DNA from: CAZMRF01 sp964568735 | GTDB lineage: Bacteria > Acidobacteriota > Polarisedimenticolia > JACPZX01 | Assembly (NCBI GenBank): GCA_964568735.1 | Contig: CAZMRF010000001.1 | Span: 1 to 64,000 of the forward strand | Reading direction: 5' to 3' | Length of the DNA: 64,000 nt | Shown here: positions 43,934 through 54,361 of the stretch, in pieces | Layout: the number at the start of each line of letters is the position of its first letter | Position numbering within the stretch: the first letter of the stretch is position 1 | Notes under the pieces: model-generated | What the model was told of the DNA's origin: nothing | What the model saw: only the letters and a program-made list of their open reading frames with translations | The model's database searches: none | Position numbers and translations under genes: made by a program

Positions 43934-44505
43934 GCCTGGACCCCTTTCTCGCACCCCTCATCGGCCGCGTGCTGGATGATGGACGTCATCCTCGAGGCGC
44001 CGTCATCCACGATCTTAATCAGCTTCTCCTGGACCCCGGGCAGCGCTCCGACCCTCCCGCTCAGCAGCAGCTCGGCCGCGCCGGCGATGGAGGTCAGCGG
44101 TGAGCGCAGGTCGTGCGCGAGCTGGGAAACGAGCCGCTTCACGGGCTCGCTACCCGAGAGATGAGTCGTCAGGTCCGCCACCATGAACAGCGTGCCGGGG
44201 TTCGAGGGATTGCCCTGAGGCACGCAGTGGAACCAGAGGAACGCGGAGAGTCCCTCGGTCTTGATCCGGACGATCCGGGGCGGCGCGGGGGCGGTGCGGT
44301 CTTCCAGTCCTTCCCAGAAACCGACCAGGTTCGCGAGAGGCCCCCGCGGGTCATCGCAGGGGGGTGGTTCCGCCAGGGAGAGACCTTCGAGAGGCCCGAA
44401 GAGCTTCCGCGCTCTCTCGTTCGAATACTCGATCCGGCCCCTTGGATCGGCGGCGATGATGGCGAGGGAAGAGCCTTCGAGACTCTTGAGGATCGCTTCG
44501 GTCAC
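43930..44505 (-). CDS. PAS-DHp protein: histidine kinase without an ATPase domain
   Basis: The 191-residue protein has a PAS domain (about 5-115; LAIIAADPRGRIEYSNERAR) and a dimerisation/phosphotransfer helix pair with LVSQLAHDLRSPLTSIAGAA, whose His is in the HisKA H-box. The protein then ends; N, G1 and G2 boxes of the ATPase are absent. The stop is followed at once by the coupled response-regulator gene, so this is a designed end rather than a chance truncation. It may act as a phosphotransfer or phosphatase module, or borrow an ATPase in trans. It starts at GTG 44505 with GGAGG seven bases upstream and is the first gene behind the sigma-54 promoter. Confidence 0.87.
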   Translation of the reverse strand: MTEAILKSLEGSSLAIIAADPRGRIEYSNERARKLFGPLEGLSLAEPPPCDDPRGPLANLVGFWEGLEDRTAPAPPRIVRIKTEGLSAFLWFHCVPQGNPSNPGTLFMVADLTTHLSGSEPVKRLVSQLAHDLRSPLTSIAGAAELLLSGRVGALPGVQEKLIKIVDDGASRMTSIIQHAADEGCEKGVQA

Positions 44506-44572
44506 GGGGGTGCCTCCGGAGAATCGCCTCGAGCTGACTCAGGCTCGACAGCAGGGCCGCCCGGTTCCAGAA

Positions 44573-44587
44573 GCAACGCTAGTGCCA
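44573..44587 (-). promoter_or_regulatory. Sigma-54 promoter of the signalling operon
   Basis: On the minus strand TGGCAC (44587-44582) and TTGC (44576-44573) are separated by five bases, TAGCG. This is the full -24/-12 consensus with its correct spacing. Transcription would start near 44562, about 57 bases before the PAS-DHp start. The operon downstream contains an NtrC-type activator. Confidence 0.75.
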
Positions 44588-44664
44588 GATGTTCGACATG
44601 GACGATTCTGTACCTATGCAACACAAGATGAACAGTTTAGTGCAAATAGGGCTCAGGAGGGTGG

Positions 44665-44680
44665 TGTCAGAGGAGTGACA
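44665..44680. promoter_or_regulatory. Candidate enhancer site upstream of the sigma-54 promoter
   Basis: The inverted repeat TGTCA-GAGGAG-TGACA is centred about 90 bases upstream of the -24 box, where sigma-54 activators bind. It has the TGT-N10-ACA form of NifA/NtrC-type sites. The rest of the 44506-44802 spacer is AT-richer than its surroundings and holds no gene. Confidence 0.5.
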
Positions 44681-44802
44681 AAAGTTGGCGTCAGGAAGAA
44701 CGGATCGTCAGGTAAACGTCACGGGCGACGCAGCACTTCGGCTCCGCTCGACCTTGAAGTGAACCGCTGGCCCTGGAGCCGGCTGCTCCTTGAGGCTTGG
44801 TC

Positions 44803-46851
44803 TCACCGGGTCGCCCCGGTCCTTCCTCGCAGCGCGAGGAACGCCCCGGCCGCCAAGAGGAGCAACAGGTAGAGAACCATCCCGGAGTTGCTCAGGGTCG
44901 GGATAGTCGCTGATGGCGGGCCAGGCCCCAGTGTGATGACCGGGTTGTAGGGACATCCGGATGTGGTCACCAGACAGGCGGGCGGCTGATTCACGATTCC
45001 GACGAGAAGGCAAAGCGGCCCCGTGAAGTTACAGGCTAGGTTGGTCGTGCAGGCCTGGCCGGACGTCAACCCAGGGGCGGTGCAGACGTTGGCGGTGCAC
45101 ACACCAGCCCCAACCTGTAGCTGAAAGCAGTTGCTCGAAGCGGAGGCACTGATCCCATCCTGCTTGGCCGTGAGGTTGCTGCTGATGCTCAGTGCGAAGT
45201 CGCTGGCGAGCATCGCTGCGCTTGCGCCGGTAGGGGTCACCGGCCCGGCGTTCGAGTTCGAAGGCTCGAGCGATTTGTTCGCGTTGTCGCACCCCACGTC
45301 GAGCCACCAGGAGTAGATCTGGTTCGAAGACACGCCATGGATGCAGTACTGGCCAGATTGCAGCGCGACGACCGGACCCGTGGTGCCATGGAACAGGAAT
45401 CCGTCGGCGTGTCCGAACGACGTGAGGTTGAAGATGCCGGGCCCGGGGTCGAAGTCAACTGTACTGCCAAAAAACCCGACGGCATAAACGCTACCATTAC
45501 CCGCCGCGGCAATCCCCCTGCCGAATTCGAAGAAGACTCCCCCGAACCCCAAACCACCTGCGAACTGCCCCGCATCGTCCAGACTCAGAACAAAAGCGTC
45601 CGCACTTCCGACTGTTGTCACAGAAGAGATCCCGCCTCCGGGGTCGAGATCGACTGTCCCTTCGAATCCCCCCATGACGTGCACCCTGCCCCCGCTCTCC
45701 GAGGCCAAGGCCAGCGCGCGGTCGTCTCCGGTCCCGCCAACTGTCTCTGCCCAGAGGAGATTCCCCGCGCCGTTCAACTTAGAGACGAAGGCGTCGCGGA
45801 GACCTGCTGAGGTCAGGTTTTGAGTGCCTGCACCCGGATCGAGATCCGCGGTGGCCATGTAGGAGCCAGCCGCCAGAATGTCGCCCGTTCCTTGAATCCC
45901 GATGTCCTCGATAGCGTCGATGCCCGGGCCCCCGATGTGACCTGCCCAGACGAGCGCGCCCGCCCCTCCCAGTTTCCAGATGAATCCGTCGCTCGCGCCC
46001 GCTGAAGTCACCAAGTTTGTGCCGGCGCCAGGATCGAAATCGACGGTATCCTCGAAGGCTCCGACGGCCAGGATGTTGGCGGAGCCATCAGTTGCAACGC
46101 CCTCGGAGCGGTCGGGGCCGGCTCCCCCGATCGGATCGATCCAGAGGAATCCGCCGCCGCCAGTGAGCTTGAGAACGAACCCGTCGGTCTGGCCCGCCGA
46201 GGCCACGCTGTACGTGCCAGGGCCCGGATCGAAGTCGGCTGTGTCGGAGAACTCCCCTACCACGACGACCTCACCCGTACCGTCAACGGCGACGTCCCGC
46301 CCGGCATCGAACAGCGGTCCTCCGATGCCACGTGCCCACACCAGACTCCCCGCTCCGTTCAGCTTGATAACGAAGGCGTCCATTCCACCGCTGGACGAAA
46401 GGAGCGAAACTACGGGAGAGGGATCCAGGTCCGCCGTGTCACTGAAGAGGCCAGCGACATAGATGTTCCCGACGACATCGACAGCCACGGATTGCGCGTA
46501 GTCGGTTCCCGGGCCACCGAAACTTCCCGCCCAGATAAGGCTCCCTGCGCTGTTGAGTTTGATGACGTAAGCGTCGAGGAATCCGGCCGCTACCGCGGTC
46601 GAGACCCCTGATGTGGGATCGAGGTCGGCAGTTCCTTCATAACGGCCGACGACGATGACAGAGCCGCTGCTGTCCACAACCACGTCCCACGCCGTCTCCC
46701 CTGCGGGGCCCGGCCCAGTTCCCGTGGGCCCTCCTATCTGACCGGCCGAGTAGAGGACCTGAGCATCAGACGGTGTAACCGCGAGAGTCAGTGTGACGAC
46801 AAGGGCAGCGAACAGGGATACCGGCGCTTCCGCGGAGCAGCGAACGCGCAT
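44803..46851 (-). CDS. Surface beta-propeller (SBBP repeat) protein with IPTL-CTERM sorting tail
   Basis: The 682-residue protein has a signal peptide, then about seven or eight repeats of roughly 55 residues, each with V-A-V-D-x-x-G-N-I-Y-V-A-G, a TADFDPG-type segment and D-A-F-V-x-K-L. Near residue 480 a Cys-rich C-terminal region begins. The last 30 residues are IPTLSNSGMVLYLLLLLAAG then a basic end, the IPTL-CTERM signal recognised by exosortase-type sorting enzymes. It is probably cell-surface anchored or processed. Codon use is less GC-rich than its neighbours and it sits next to a tRNA gene, hints of acquisition but not proof. ATG 46851 is chosen; GTG 46863 is an alternative. Confidence 0.9.
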   Translation of the reverse strand: MRVRCSAEAPVSLFAALVVTLTLAVTPSDAQVLYSAGQIGGPTGTGPGPAGETAWDVVVDSSGSVIVVGRYEGTADLDPTSGVSTAVAAGFLDAYVIKLNSAGSLIWAGSFGGPGTDYAQSVAVDVVGNIYVAGLFSDTADLDPSPVVSLLSSSGGMDAFVIKLNGAGSLVWARGIGGPLFDAGRDVAVDGTGEVVVVGEFSDTADFDPGPGTYSVASAGQTDGFVLKLTGGGGFLWIDPIGGAGPDRSEGVATDGSANILAVGAFEDTVDFDPGAGTNLVTSAGASDGFIWKLGGAGALVWAGHIGGPGIDAIEDIGIQGTGDILAAGSYMATADLDPGAGTQNLTSAGLRDAFVSKLNGAGNLLWAETVGGTGDDRALALASESGGRVHVMGGFEGTVDLDPGGGISSVTTVGSADAFVLSLDDAGQFAGGLGFGGVFFEFGRGIAAAGNGSVYAVGFFGSTVDFDPGPGIFNLTSFGHADGFLFHGTTGPVVALQSGQYCIHGVSSNQIYSWWLDVGCDNANKSLEPSNSNAGPVTPTGASAAMLASDFALSISSNLTAKQDGISASASSNCFQLQVGAGVCTANVCTAPGLTSGQACTTNLACNFTGPLCLLVGIVNQPPACLVTTSGCPYNPVITLGPGPPSATIPTLSNSGMVLYLLLLLAAGAFLALRGRTGATR

Positions 46852-46952
46852 CCATCCGATCACGCCGGGTGACGCCCTCGAACCGATGAGCGGCTTCCGC
46901 CTCCGGCGCTGGGTGCCCCGTGCGGATGCGCGCGTTCAGGAAGGACAGCCGG

Positions 46953-46981
46953 AGTATACGGATACGCTGTGATCCGAGCAA
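46953..46981 (-). promoter_or_regulatory. Candidate sigma-70 promoter for the SBBP gene
   Basis: On the minus strand TTGCTC (46976-46981) and TATACT (46953-46958) are 17 bases apart. The -10 matches five of six positions, the -35 only three. It would give a leader of about 95 bases before ATG 46851. Nothing else is seen in the 46852-47110 spacer. Confidence 0.4.
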
Positions 46982-47110
46982 CACAGAATCAGAGAATACG
47001 TATGCGGAGCAGCGACGCTCGAGCCACGGTATCAGCGGTGCGAGGTTCGCCGGCGAATCGCGATTCAGCCGGATGGGCTCAGGTCGGTTGGCGGCGGAAC
47101 GAAGGGAAGC

Positions 47111-48296
<1,186 letters not shown>

Positions 48297-48297
<1 letters not shown>

Positions 48298-48935
48298 CAG
48301 AGGTCGTCCACGGCCGTGACGATGAGCATGCAGTGCGTGTTGCCGACCCGGAACTCGCTCTTGTCGAAGATCTCGGTCTCCGTGATGCGCCGCTCGTCCA
48401 CGAAGGTCCCGTTCGTGCTCCCGAGGTCCTTGAGGAAGTAGCGATCGTCGCGGATCTCGATCAAGGCGTGCCGGCGCGAGATCTCGTCGTCCTGGATGGG
48501 AATGTCCGTCCCGGCCCGGCCGATGACCGCGCGCGAGGTGCTGCAGAGCAGCACCTTACCCGTGTCGGGCCCGCTGAGGAGCGCGAGCGAGATCCGCCTG
48601 TCCCGGGGCATCGGGGGCACGTGATCCACGGGGGCGACCCCCTCGAGCGTGGCGGACTTCTTGACCTTGACCGTTGGAGGGCCCTCGGAATCCGGCACGA
48701 GTGCGGCGACCGCAGCAGCCTCGCCTGCGGGGATTAGCTGCACCGGCTGCGGAGCGGGTGCCCTGGCTGTGCCCGAGGCGCGTGCAGCGGGGGGCGGCGC
48801 CGGCTCCGGGTTCTGCTTCTCCAGAGTCACGACGCCTCCGCAGGCCGGGCAGCGGACGCGAACACTCGGGCGATCACCGAAGCGCTCGTCGGCGAAGACG
48901 AAGGGCTTGCTGCACGATGGGCAGACGGCTGTCAT
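48297..48935 (-). CDS. Zinc-ribbon plus FHA-domain protein
   Basis: The 212-residue protein begins with an MJ0042-type zinc ribbon (CPSCSKPF then VRCPACGG). A Pro/Ala-rich linker (about 40-110) and an FHA domain (about 115-205) follow, with [23 protein letters not shown] and [15 protein letters not shown] domains bind phosphothreonine peptides, so a Ser/Thr kinase partner is implied but not in the window. The start overlaps the desulfurase stop (ATGA) and the stop overlaps mnmA, placing a signalling protein between two sulfur-transfer genes. The reason for that pairing is unknown. Confidence 0.9.
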
Positions 48936-50119
48936 GGCGTCCTCGCGGGGGCTGAATGGCGCGCATCACTGCCCGCGCGGGCGGCCCGGCCCCGGGCTGC
49001 CACCTCGCGAAGGGCCTCCAGCAGCGCGTCGACCTCTTCTTCGCGGGTCGATGGCGCGAGGCTGATCCGGACGGAGTCTACCGCCTCCGCGGGAGGGCAC
49101 CCCATGGCTTCGAGAACGTGGGAGGGGCGCGCTGAGCCCGTGGAGCAGGCGGAGCCCGTCGAGATCGCGAAGCCCAGGAGATCGAGCTGAACGACGAGAT
49201 GGCGTCCCGGAAGATCCGGGAGGAAGAAGGAGGTCGTGTTCGGCACCCGGGGCGCACTGCCGCCGTGCACCCGCGCTCCCTCCGAGAGCAGTGGGAGCTC
49301 GGATTCAATGCGGTCCCTCAGGCGGGCCAGCGCACGCGAGCGCTCGAGATCCAGCAGCCGGAGGGCCGCGCTGAAACCCGCGGCGAGGAAGGCGGACTCG
49401 GTGCCCGCTCGCCTCCCCTCTTCCTGCCCGCCCCCCGAGAGCTGCGACACGAGCTTCGTTCCGCGCCCGAGGACGAGGGCGCCGATCCCCGGGGGCCCAC
49501 CGATCTTGTGCGAGGCGAGAGTCACGGCAGAGGCGCCGGGAGCGGCCCCGGTCACGGAGATCTTGCCCGCAGACTGCGCCATGTCGGAGTGAAAGGCCGC
49601 ACCGTGGCGCGCGGCCACGGCCGCAAGCTCCTCGAGGGGCTGGATCACTCCCGTCTCGTTGTTCGCGTGCATGATGCTGACGATGTCCGCCCCCTCGCGG
49701 CGAAGCGACGACTCGAGATCTTCCGGATCCACGAGCCCATCCTGGTCGACCCGGAGCAACTCGACCTGCGCGCCTCCCGCTTCCAGCGCCCGGCACGTCT
49801 CGAGGACGGAAGGGTGCTCCACGGCGGAGGTGACGATCCGGACCCGCCTCCCTCGTGCCTGCGCCTGCGCCGTCATGCCCCGCAACGCGAGGTTGTTCGA
49901 CTCGGTCCCGCCGCTGGTGAAGATCACCTCCGCGGCCTCCACGCCGGCGAGGCGCGCGATCTCCTCGCGGGCCTCGTCGAGGATCGCGCGCGCGGCCCGC
50001 CCTTCGGCATGCGGGCTGGAGGGGTTCCCCCGGAGCAGGGCTGCCCCGTCGGCCACGGCGCGCCGCACGGCTTCGGGCATGGGCGTCGTGGCGTTGTGAT
50101 CCATGTAGGTGCGTGGCAT
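48932..50119 (-). CDS. Cysteine desulfurase (NifS/IscS family)
   Basis: The 395-residue PLP enzyme has YMDHNATTPMPEAV at the start, FTSGGTESNNLAL, SHKIGGPPGIGAL with the PLP-binding Lys, and the mobile-loop cysteine in STGSACSTGSARPSHVL. It releases sulfane sulfur from cysteine for Fe-S clusters or tRNA thiolation. The short mobile loop is typical of NifS/IscS group I. In context (FHA protein, then mnmA) tRNA thiolation is likely; no iscU or iscA is nearby. Such enzymes can also act on selenocysteine, worth noting given the rtcB finding. ATG 50119 has AGGGA upstream. A GTG-type extension is unlikely. Confidence 0.95.
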   Translation of the reverse strand: MPRTYMDHNATTPMPEAVRRAVADGAALLRGNPSSPHAEGRAARAILDEAREEIARLAGVEAAEVIFTSGGTESNNLALRGMTAQAQARGRRVRIVTSAVEHPSVLETCRALEAGGAQVELLRVDQDGLVDPEDLESSLRREGADIVSIMHANNETGVIQPLEELAAVAARHGAAFHSDMAQSAGKISVTGAAPGASAVTLASHKIGGPPGIGALVLGRGTKLVSQLSGGGQEEGRRAGTESAFLAAGFSAALRLLDLERSRALARLRDRIESELPLLSEGARVHGGSAPRVPNTTSFFLPDLPGRHLVVQLDLLGFAISTGSACSTGSARPSHVLEAMGCPPAEAVDSVRISLAPSTREEEVDALLEALREVAARGRAARAGSDARHSAPARTP

Positions 50120-50203
50120 CGCGCAAGTCCCTGCCGAAGCGGAGGGCGAGTCTAACACTCTGATTCTTAAGGCTTCAACAAGGACCGGGCGAGGCGTGAT
50201 TCC

Positions 50204-50233
50204 TTGACACTCCGAGGGAGGCCGAAGTAAGGT
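50204..50233 (+). promoter_or_regulatory. Candidate promoter for the ileS operon
   Basis: TTGACA (50204-50209) is a perfect -35 box. Eighteen bases on, TAAGGT (50228-50233) is a weak -10 with three of six matches. It lies 40 bases before the ileS ATG on the same strand. Confidence 0.4.
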
Positions 50234-50272
50234 CAGCGGACTTCTCCCCTACCCGCCCCGGACACCCGGCTC

Positions 50273-53053
50273 ATGACCACCATCGATCTGAAATCCACCC
50301 TCAACCTGCCTCGCACGTCCTTCAGCATGAAAGCGGATCTGCCCCGGCGGGAGCCCGAGATGATCCGGTGGTGGGAGGAGATCGACCTCTACGGGAGCCT
50401 TCGGAAGGCCCGGAAGGGCTCCCCCTCCTACGTCCTGCACGACGGCCCGCCCTACGCCAACGGGCGGATCCACCTCGGACAGGCACTGAACAAGATCCTG
50501 AAGGACCTCATCGTGAAATCCCGCTCGATGATGGGGATGGACTCCCCCTACGTTCCGGGCTGGGACTGCCACGGGCTCCCCATCGAACTTCAAGTTGACA
50601 GGGATCTCGGTCAGAAGAAGCGGGAGATGACCGCCCTGCAAGTCCGGGCGGCCTGCCGGAGCTACGCGGAGAAGTTCATCGATCTGCAACGGACGGACTT
50701 CCGCAGGCTCCTGATCTTCGGAGAGTGGTCGCGGCCCTATCTGACCATCGATCCCTCCTACGAGGCCGCCATCATCCGCGAGCTCGCGGGCTTTCATCGC
50801 GCGGGCAGCGTCTACAAGGGGCTCAAGCCCGTCCACTGGTGTGCCTCCTGCCGGACCGCGCTGGCCGAGGCGGAGGTCGAGTACGAGGAGATCGAGAGCC
50901 CCTCCATCACGGTCCGCTTCCCCATCGACCTCTCGCCCCTTCGCGCCGATCTCCGCGGGCGTCGTTCGTCCGTCCTCATCTGGACCACGACGCCCTGGAC
51001 CCTTCTGGCGAACCTGGCCATCGCGCTGCAGCCGGGAGCCCGCTACGCGCTCGTCGAGATCGGCGGCGAGGTCCTCGTCCTCGCCGAGGACCTCGTGCCC
51101 CAGGTGCTCCGCGGTGCCGGGCTGAAGGGCGAGCGTATCCTCGAGGTCGTCGACGCGGGGAAGCTGGAGGGTCTCAAGGCCCGCCACCCCTTCATCGACA
51201 GGGAGTCCCCGCTCGTTCTCTCCGACCACGTGACGCTCGACACCGGCACGGGGTTGGTCCATACGGCTCCGGGCCATGGCCACGAAGACTTCGCCGTCGG
51301 CGTGAAGTACGGCCTGCCCGCCTACACGCCCGTGGACGATCGCGGCCGCTTCACGTCCGACGTGCCGGAGTACGAGGGACAGAGCGTCTTCGAGGCCAAC
51401 GACCTGATCATCGCGGCCCTCGCGGCCCGCGGCGCGCTGCTGGCCTCTGGCACCCTGCGCCACCAGTACCCGCATTGCTGGAGGTGCAAGAAGAAGGTGA
51501 TCTTCAGAGCCACCGATCAGTGGTTCATCTCGCTCGACAATGCGGGCCTCAGGCAGCGCGCGATCGAGCAGGTGCATGCGGTGAGATGGCTCCCCGCCTA
51601 CGGAGAGGAGCGGATGGTCCAGATGCTGGAGAGGCGGCCCGACTGGTGCATCTCCCGGCAGCGCACCTGGGGGGTGCCGATCCCGGCCTTCAAGTGCCTC
51701 GAGTGCGGGAAGAGCCACCTGGACGGGAAGGCGCTCGACCGGGTCGCCGAGGTCTTCTCCCGGGAGGGCTCCGACGCCTGGTGGGCCCGGCCCGCGAGCG
51801 ACTTCCTCCCCGACGGGCACGCCTGCCCGAGCTGCTCGGCAAAGGAGATGGAGAAGGAATCCGACATCATCGACGTCTGGTTCGAGTCGGGCGCTTCCCA
51901 TGCCGCCGTCCTGGGCCAGCGTGCGGATCTCCCCTGGCCCTCCTCGCTGTACGTCGAGGGGACGGACCAGTATCGGGGCTGGTTCCACAGCAGCCTCCTC
52001 ATCGCCGTCGGCAACAGGAACGCGGCGCCCTACTCGGAAGTGGTCTGCCACGGATTCACGCTGGACGGCGAAGGGCGCAAGATGTCGAAGTCCCTTGGCA
52101 ACGTCATCTCGCCCCAGGAGGTCGTCGAAAGCCGCGGCGCGGAGGTGCTTCGCCTCTGGGTCGCGATGGTCAACTACACCGACGACATGCGGCTCTCGCC
52201 CGAGATCCTCGAGAGAAACGTCGAGGCCTACCGCAAGATCCGCAACACGTTCCGCTTCCTCCTCGGCAACCTCGACGGCTTCGATCCCGCGCGCGACTCC
52301 GTCGCCACGGCATCCCTCGAGGAGCTGGATCTCTGGATCCTCGACCGTGCCAACTTCCTCATCGAGCGGATGCGCTCCGCCTACGAAGGCTTCGAGTTCC
52401 ACCTCTGCCATCAGGCGCTCCACAACTTCTGCGCGGTGGACCTCTCCAGCCTCTACCTGGACATCGTGAAGGACCGGCTCTACATCTCCGCGCCCGCCAG
52501 CGCCGCGCGGCAGGCCGCCCGGACCACCCTGTACCGCATCGCCGAAGCCGTCTGCCGCCTCATGGCACCCATCCTCCCCTTCACGGCGGAGGAGATCTGG
52601 AAGCACCTTCCTCCGGCCGCAGACAGGCTCCCCTCCGTGCATCTCGCGCTCTTCCCCGCGCCCGAGCCTCTCCCCGTGGACGCCGCCTGGCGCGAGGAGT
52701 GGAAGGGCCTCCTCACGATCCGCGAGGCCGTCACGTCGGCCCTCGAGATCGAGCGCAAGGCGGGAAGCATCGGGACCTCGCTCGAGGCTGCGGTCACGCT
52801 CGACGCGCCGGACTCCACGCTCGCGCTCCTGCGCCGGCACGAGGCATTCCTCGCCGATCTCTTCATCGTTTCCCGCGCGGAGCCGGGCAGGGCCGCCGAG
52901 GTGCTCCAGGTCGCGGTCCGCCGGGCGCCCGGGGAGAAGTGCGCGCGCTGCTGGCACCTCAGGGAGGACGTCGGCTCGGACCCCTCCGTGCCAGGGACCT
53001 GCGCGCGCTGCGCGGCCATCGTGAGGGGTCTCGCGCCGGAGAAGGCCCGGTGA
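50273..53053 (+). CDS. ileS: Isoleucine--tRNA ligase
   Basis: The 926-residue class I synthetase has the HIGH-type motif [26 protein letters not shown], the CP1 editing domain ([28 protein letters not shown]), [11 protein letters not shown] and KMSKS in [13 protein letters not shown]-terminal zinc finger with CARCW and CARC completes it. It charges tRNA-Ile and edits valine. Length and motifs are those of the bacterial (mupirocin-sensitive-type) form. It heads a plus-strand run ileS-lspA-lgt-rluD-DUF2520 with overlaps at every junction except a five-base space before rluD. Its stop overlaps the lspA start (TGATG). Confidence 0.98.
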   Translation: MTTIDLKSTLNLPRTSFSMKADLPRREPEMIRWWEEIDLYGSLRKARKGSPSYVLHDGPPYANGRIHLGQALNKILKDLIVKSRSMMGMDSPYVPGWDCHGLPIELQVDRDLGQKKREMTALQVRAACRSYAEKFIDLQRTDFRRLLIFGEWSRPYLTIDPSYEAAIIRELAGFHRAGSVYKGLKPVHWCASCRTALAEAEVEYEEIESPSITVRFPIDLSPLRADLRGRRSSVLIWTTTPWTLLANLAIALQPGARYALVEIGGEVLVLAEDLVPQVLRGAGLKGERILEVVDAGKLEGLKARHPFIDRESPLVLSDHVTLDTGTGLVHTAPGHGHEDFAVGVKYGLPAYTPVDDRGRFTSDVPEYEGQSVFEANDLIIAALAARGALLASGTLRHQYPHCWRCKKKVIFRATDQWFISLDNAGLRQRAIEQVHAVRWLPAYGEERMVQMLERRPDWCISRQRTWGVPIPAFKCLECGKSHLDGKALDRVAEVFSREGSDAWWARPASDFLPDGHACPSCSAKEMEKESDIIDVWFESGASHAAVLGQRADLPWPSSLYVEGTDQYRGWFHSSLLIAVGNRNAAPYSEVVCHGFTLDGEGRKMSKSLGNVISPQEVVESRGAEVLRLWVAMVNYTDDMRLSPEILERNVEAYRKIRNTFRFLLGNLDGFDPARDSVATASLEELDLWILDRANFLIERMRSAYEGFEFHLCHQALHNFCAVDLSSLYLDIVKDRLYISAPASAARQAARTTLYRIAEAVCRLMAPILPFTAEEIWKHLPPAADRLPSVHLALFPAPEPLPVDAAWREEWKGLLTIREAVTSALEIERKAGSIGTSLEAAVTLDAPDSTLALLRRHEAFLADLFIVSRAEPGRAAEVLQVAVRRAPGEKCARCWHLREDVGSDPSVPGTCARCAAIVRGLAPEKAR

Positions 53054-53577
53054 TGCCTCCCTTTCCGGGTCGCCGCATCACGTGGATCGCGGCCGGAACG
53101 GTGCTTCTTCTCGACCAGGCATCCAAGGCGATCTTCCTCGGGATGTTGGAGCCCGGCCGCCCCGTGACTCTCATCCCCGGCTTCTTCGCTCTCACGCTCG
53201 TCACGAACACCGGCGGCGTCTTCGGGATCCTCCGCGACCTCGACGGCCCGCTCCGCGCCTTCCTCTTCGGACTGCTCCCTGTCGCGGCCATCGCTCTGAT
53301 GATCTGGTACGCCCGCTCCATCGATGACGCGAAGCGATCGCCGCTCGCAGCCGTGGGCATGATCCTGGGCGGGGCGGCCGGCAATCTCGTGGATCGCCTT
53401 CGCTGGGGCCACGTCGTCGACTTCCTGGACGCCTACATCGGCCCGTATCACTGGCCCGCCTTCAACCTCGCCGATTCCGCCATCTGCGTCGGTGTCGCGC
53501 TCCTCCTCCTCGACGGCCTGGCCTCCCGGCGTACGGGGGACGACGCGCGGCCCCTCACGCCCTCCCGCTCATCGTGA
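53053..53577 (+). CDS. lspA: Lipoprotein signal peptidase (SPase II)
   Basis: The 174-residue membrane protein has four helices and the LspA motifs: LLLDQASKAIF, LTLVTNTGGVFGIL, GGAAGNLVDRLRWGHVVDF and FNLADSAICVGV. The two catalytic aspartates are in NLVDR and NLADS. It cleaves prolipoproteins after Lgt has acylated the lipobox Cys. The next gene is lgt, so both lipoprotein-maturation enzymes are coupled. The ATG shares bases with the ileS stop. Confidence 0.96.
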   Translation: MPPFPGRRITWIAAGTVLLLDQASKAIFLGMLEPGRPVTLIPGFFALTLVTNTGGVFGILRDLDGPLRAFLFGLLPVAAIALMIWYARSIDDAKRSPLAAVGMILGGAAGNLVDRLRWGHVVDFLDAYIGPYHWPAFNLADSAICVGVALLLLDGLASRRTGDDARPLTPSRSS

Positions 53578-54356
53578 AGCCCGTCCTGTTCCAGATCCCG
53601 TTCCTGGGCTTCGGCATGCACACCTACGGCCTTCTCCTCGCGGCCGCATTCCTCCTTGCGCTTCAGATAGCCCTCCGGGGAGCGCGACGAGAAGGAATCC
53701 CGCGGGATCCCGTCCTCGACCTGTGGATTGCGTCGCTCATCAGCGGGATCGTCGGGGCCAAGCTCCTGCTCTACCTGCTGGACCTGAACTTCTACCTTTC
53801 GAATCCCAGGGCCCTCCTCTGGGGACTCCGCTCCGCGGGTGTCTTCTACGGAGGGCTCGTCGCCGCCATCCTGACCAGCCTCTGGATCGTGCGAAGGAAG
53901 GGGCTCCCCGGCTGGCGGATCGCGGACATCGCGGCCCCGGCCATCGTCCTGGGCCAGGCGGTCGGGAGGCTGGGTTGCTTCGCGGCGGGGTGCTGCTACG
54001 GCAAGGTGACGGATCTTCCCTGGGCCGTCACCTTCACCGACCCCGAGGCCAACCGGATCACGGGCGTCCCGCTCGGGATCCCTCTCCATCCCTCGCAGCT
54101 CTACCTCTCGCTGGGCGACCTCGTCCTCTTCGGCGTGCTCGTGCTGCTCTCGCGGCGGAAGTCCTACGACGGGCAGGTCTTCCTGTGGTACCTGGTGCTC
54201 TACGGAGTGATGCGCGGGCTCCTGGAGCTCACTCGCGGCGATCCGCGCGGGCAGATCGCGGGTGTCTCCACGTCGCAGATCATCGCGATGTTCGCCATCC
54301 TGATCGGAGTCGCGCTCATGGCCCGCCGCCGCCGACGCCCCTCCACTCCTCGCTGA
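53574..54356 (+). CDS. lgt: Prolipoprotein diacylglyceryl transferase
   Basis: The 260-residue membrane protein has about seven helices and the Lgt signature around GRLGCFAAGCCYGKVTDLPW. It also keeps the N-terminal HTYGLLLA with the catalytic-site His/Tyr, SAGVFYGGLVAA, HPSQLYLSLGDL and the C-terminal RGLLELTRGDPRG. It transfers diacylglycerol from phosphatidylglycerol to the lipobox cysteine. The start is GTG 53574, overlapping the lspA stop (GTGA). The basic tail RRRRRPSTPR faces the cytoplasm. Substrates in this window include the LolB-like and PQQ lipoproteins. Confidence 0.96.
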   Translation: MKPVLFQIPFLGFGMHTYGLLLAAAFLLALQIALRGARREGIPRDPVLDLWIASLISGIVGAKLLLYLLDLNFYLSNPRALLWGLRSAGVFYGGLVAAILTSLWIVRRKGLPGWRIADIAAPAIVLGQAVGRLGCFAAGCCYGKVTDLPWAVTFTDPEANRITGVPLGIPLHPSQLYLSLGDLVLFGVLVLLSRRKSYDGQVFLWYLVLYGVMRGLLELTRGDPRGQIAGVSTSQIIAMFAILIGVALMARRRRRPSTPR

Positions 54357-54361
54357 AGCGC

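Noticed and set aside
44733..44780. Terminator for the SBBP gene
   Set aside because: CGGCTCC and GGAGCCG are complementary but about 34 bases apart, with no T-run, so the hairpin is not convincing.
50249..52957. A 902-codon open frame antisense to ileS
   Set aside because: In very GC-rich coding DNA the opposite strand often lacks stops. Its translation has no domain and the sense strand has every IleRS motif.
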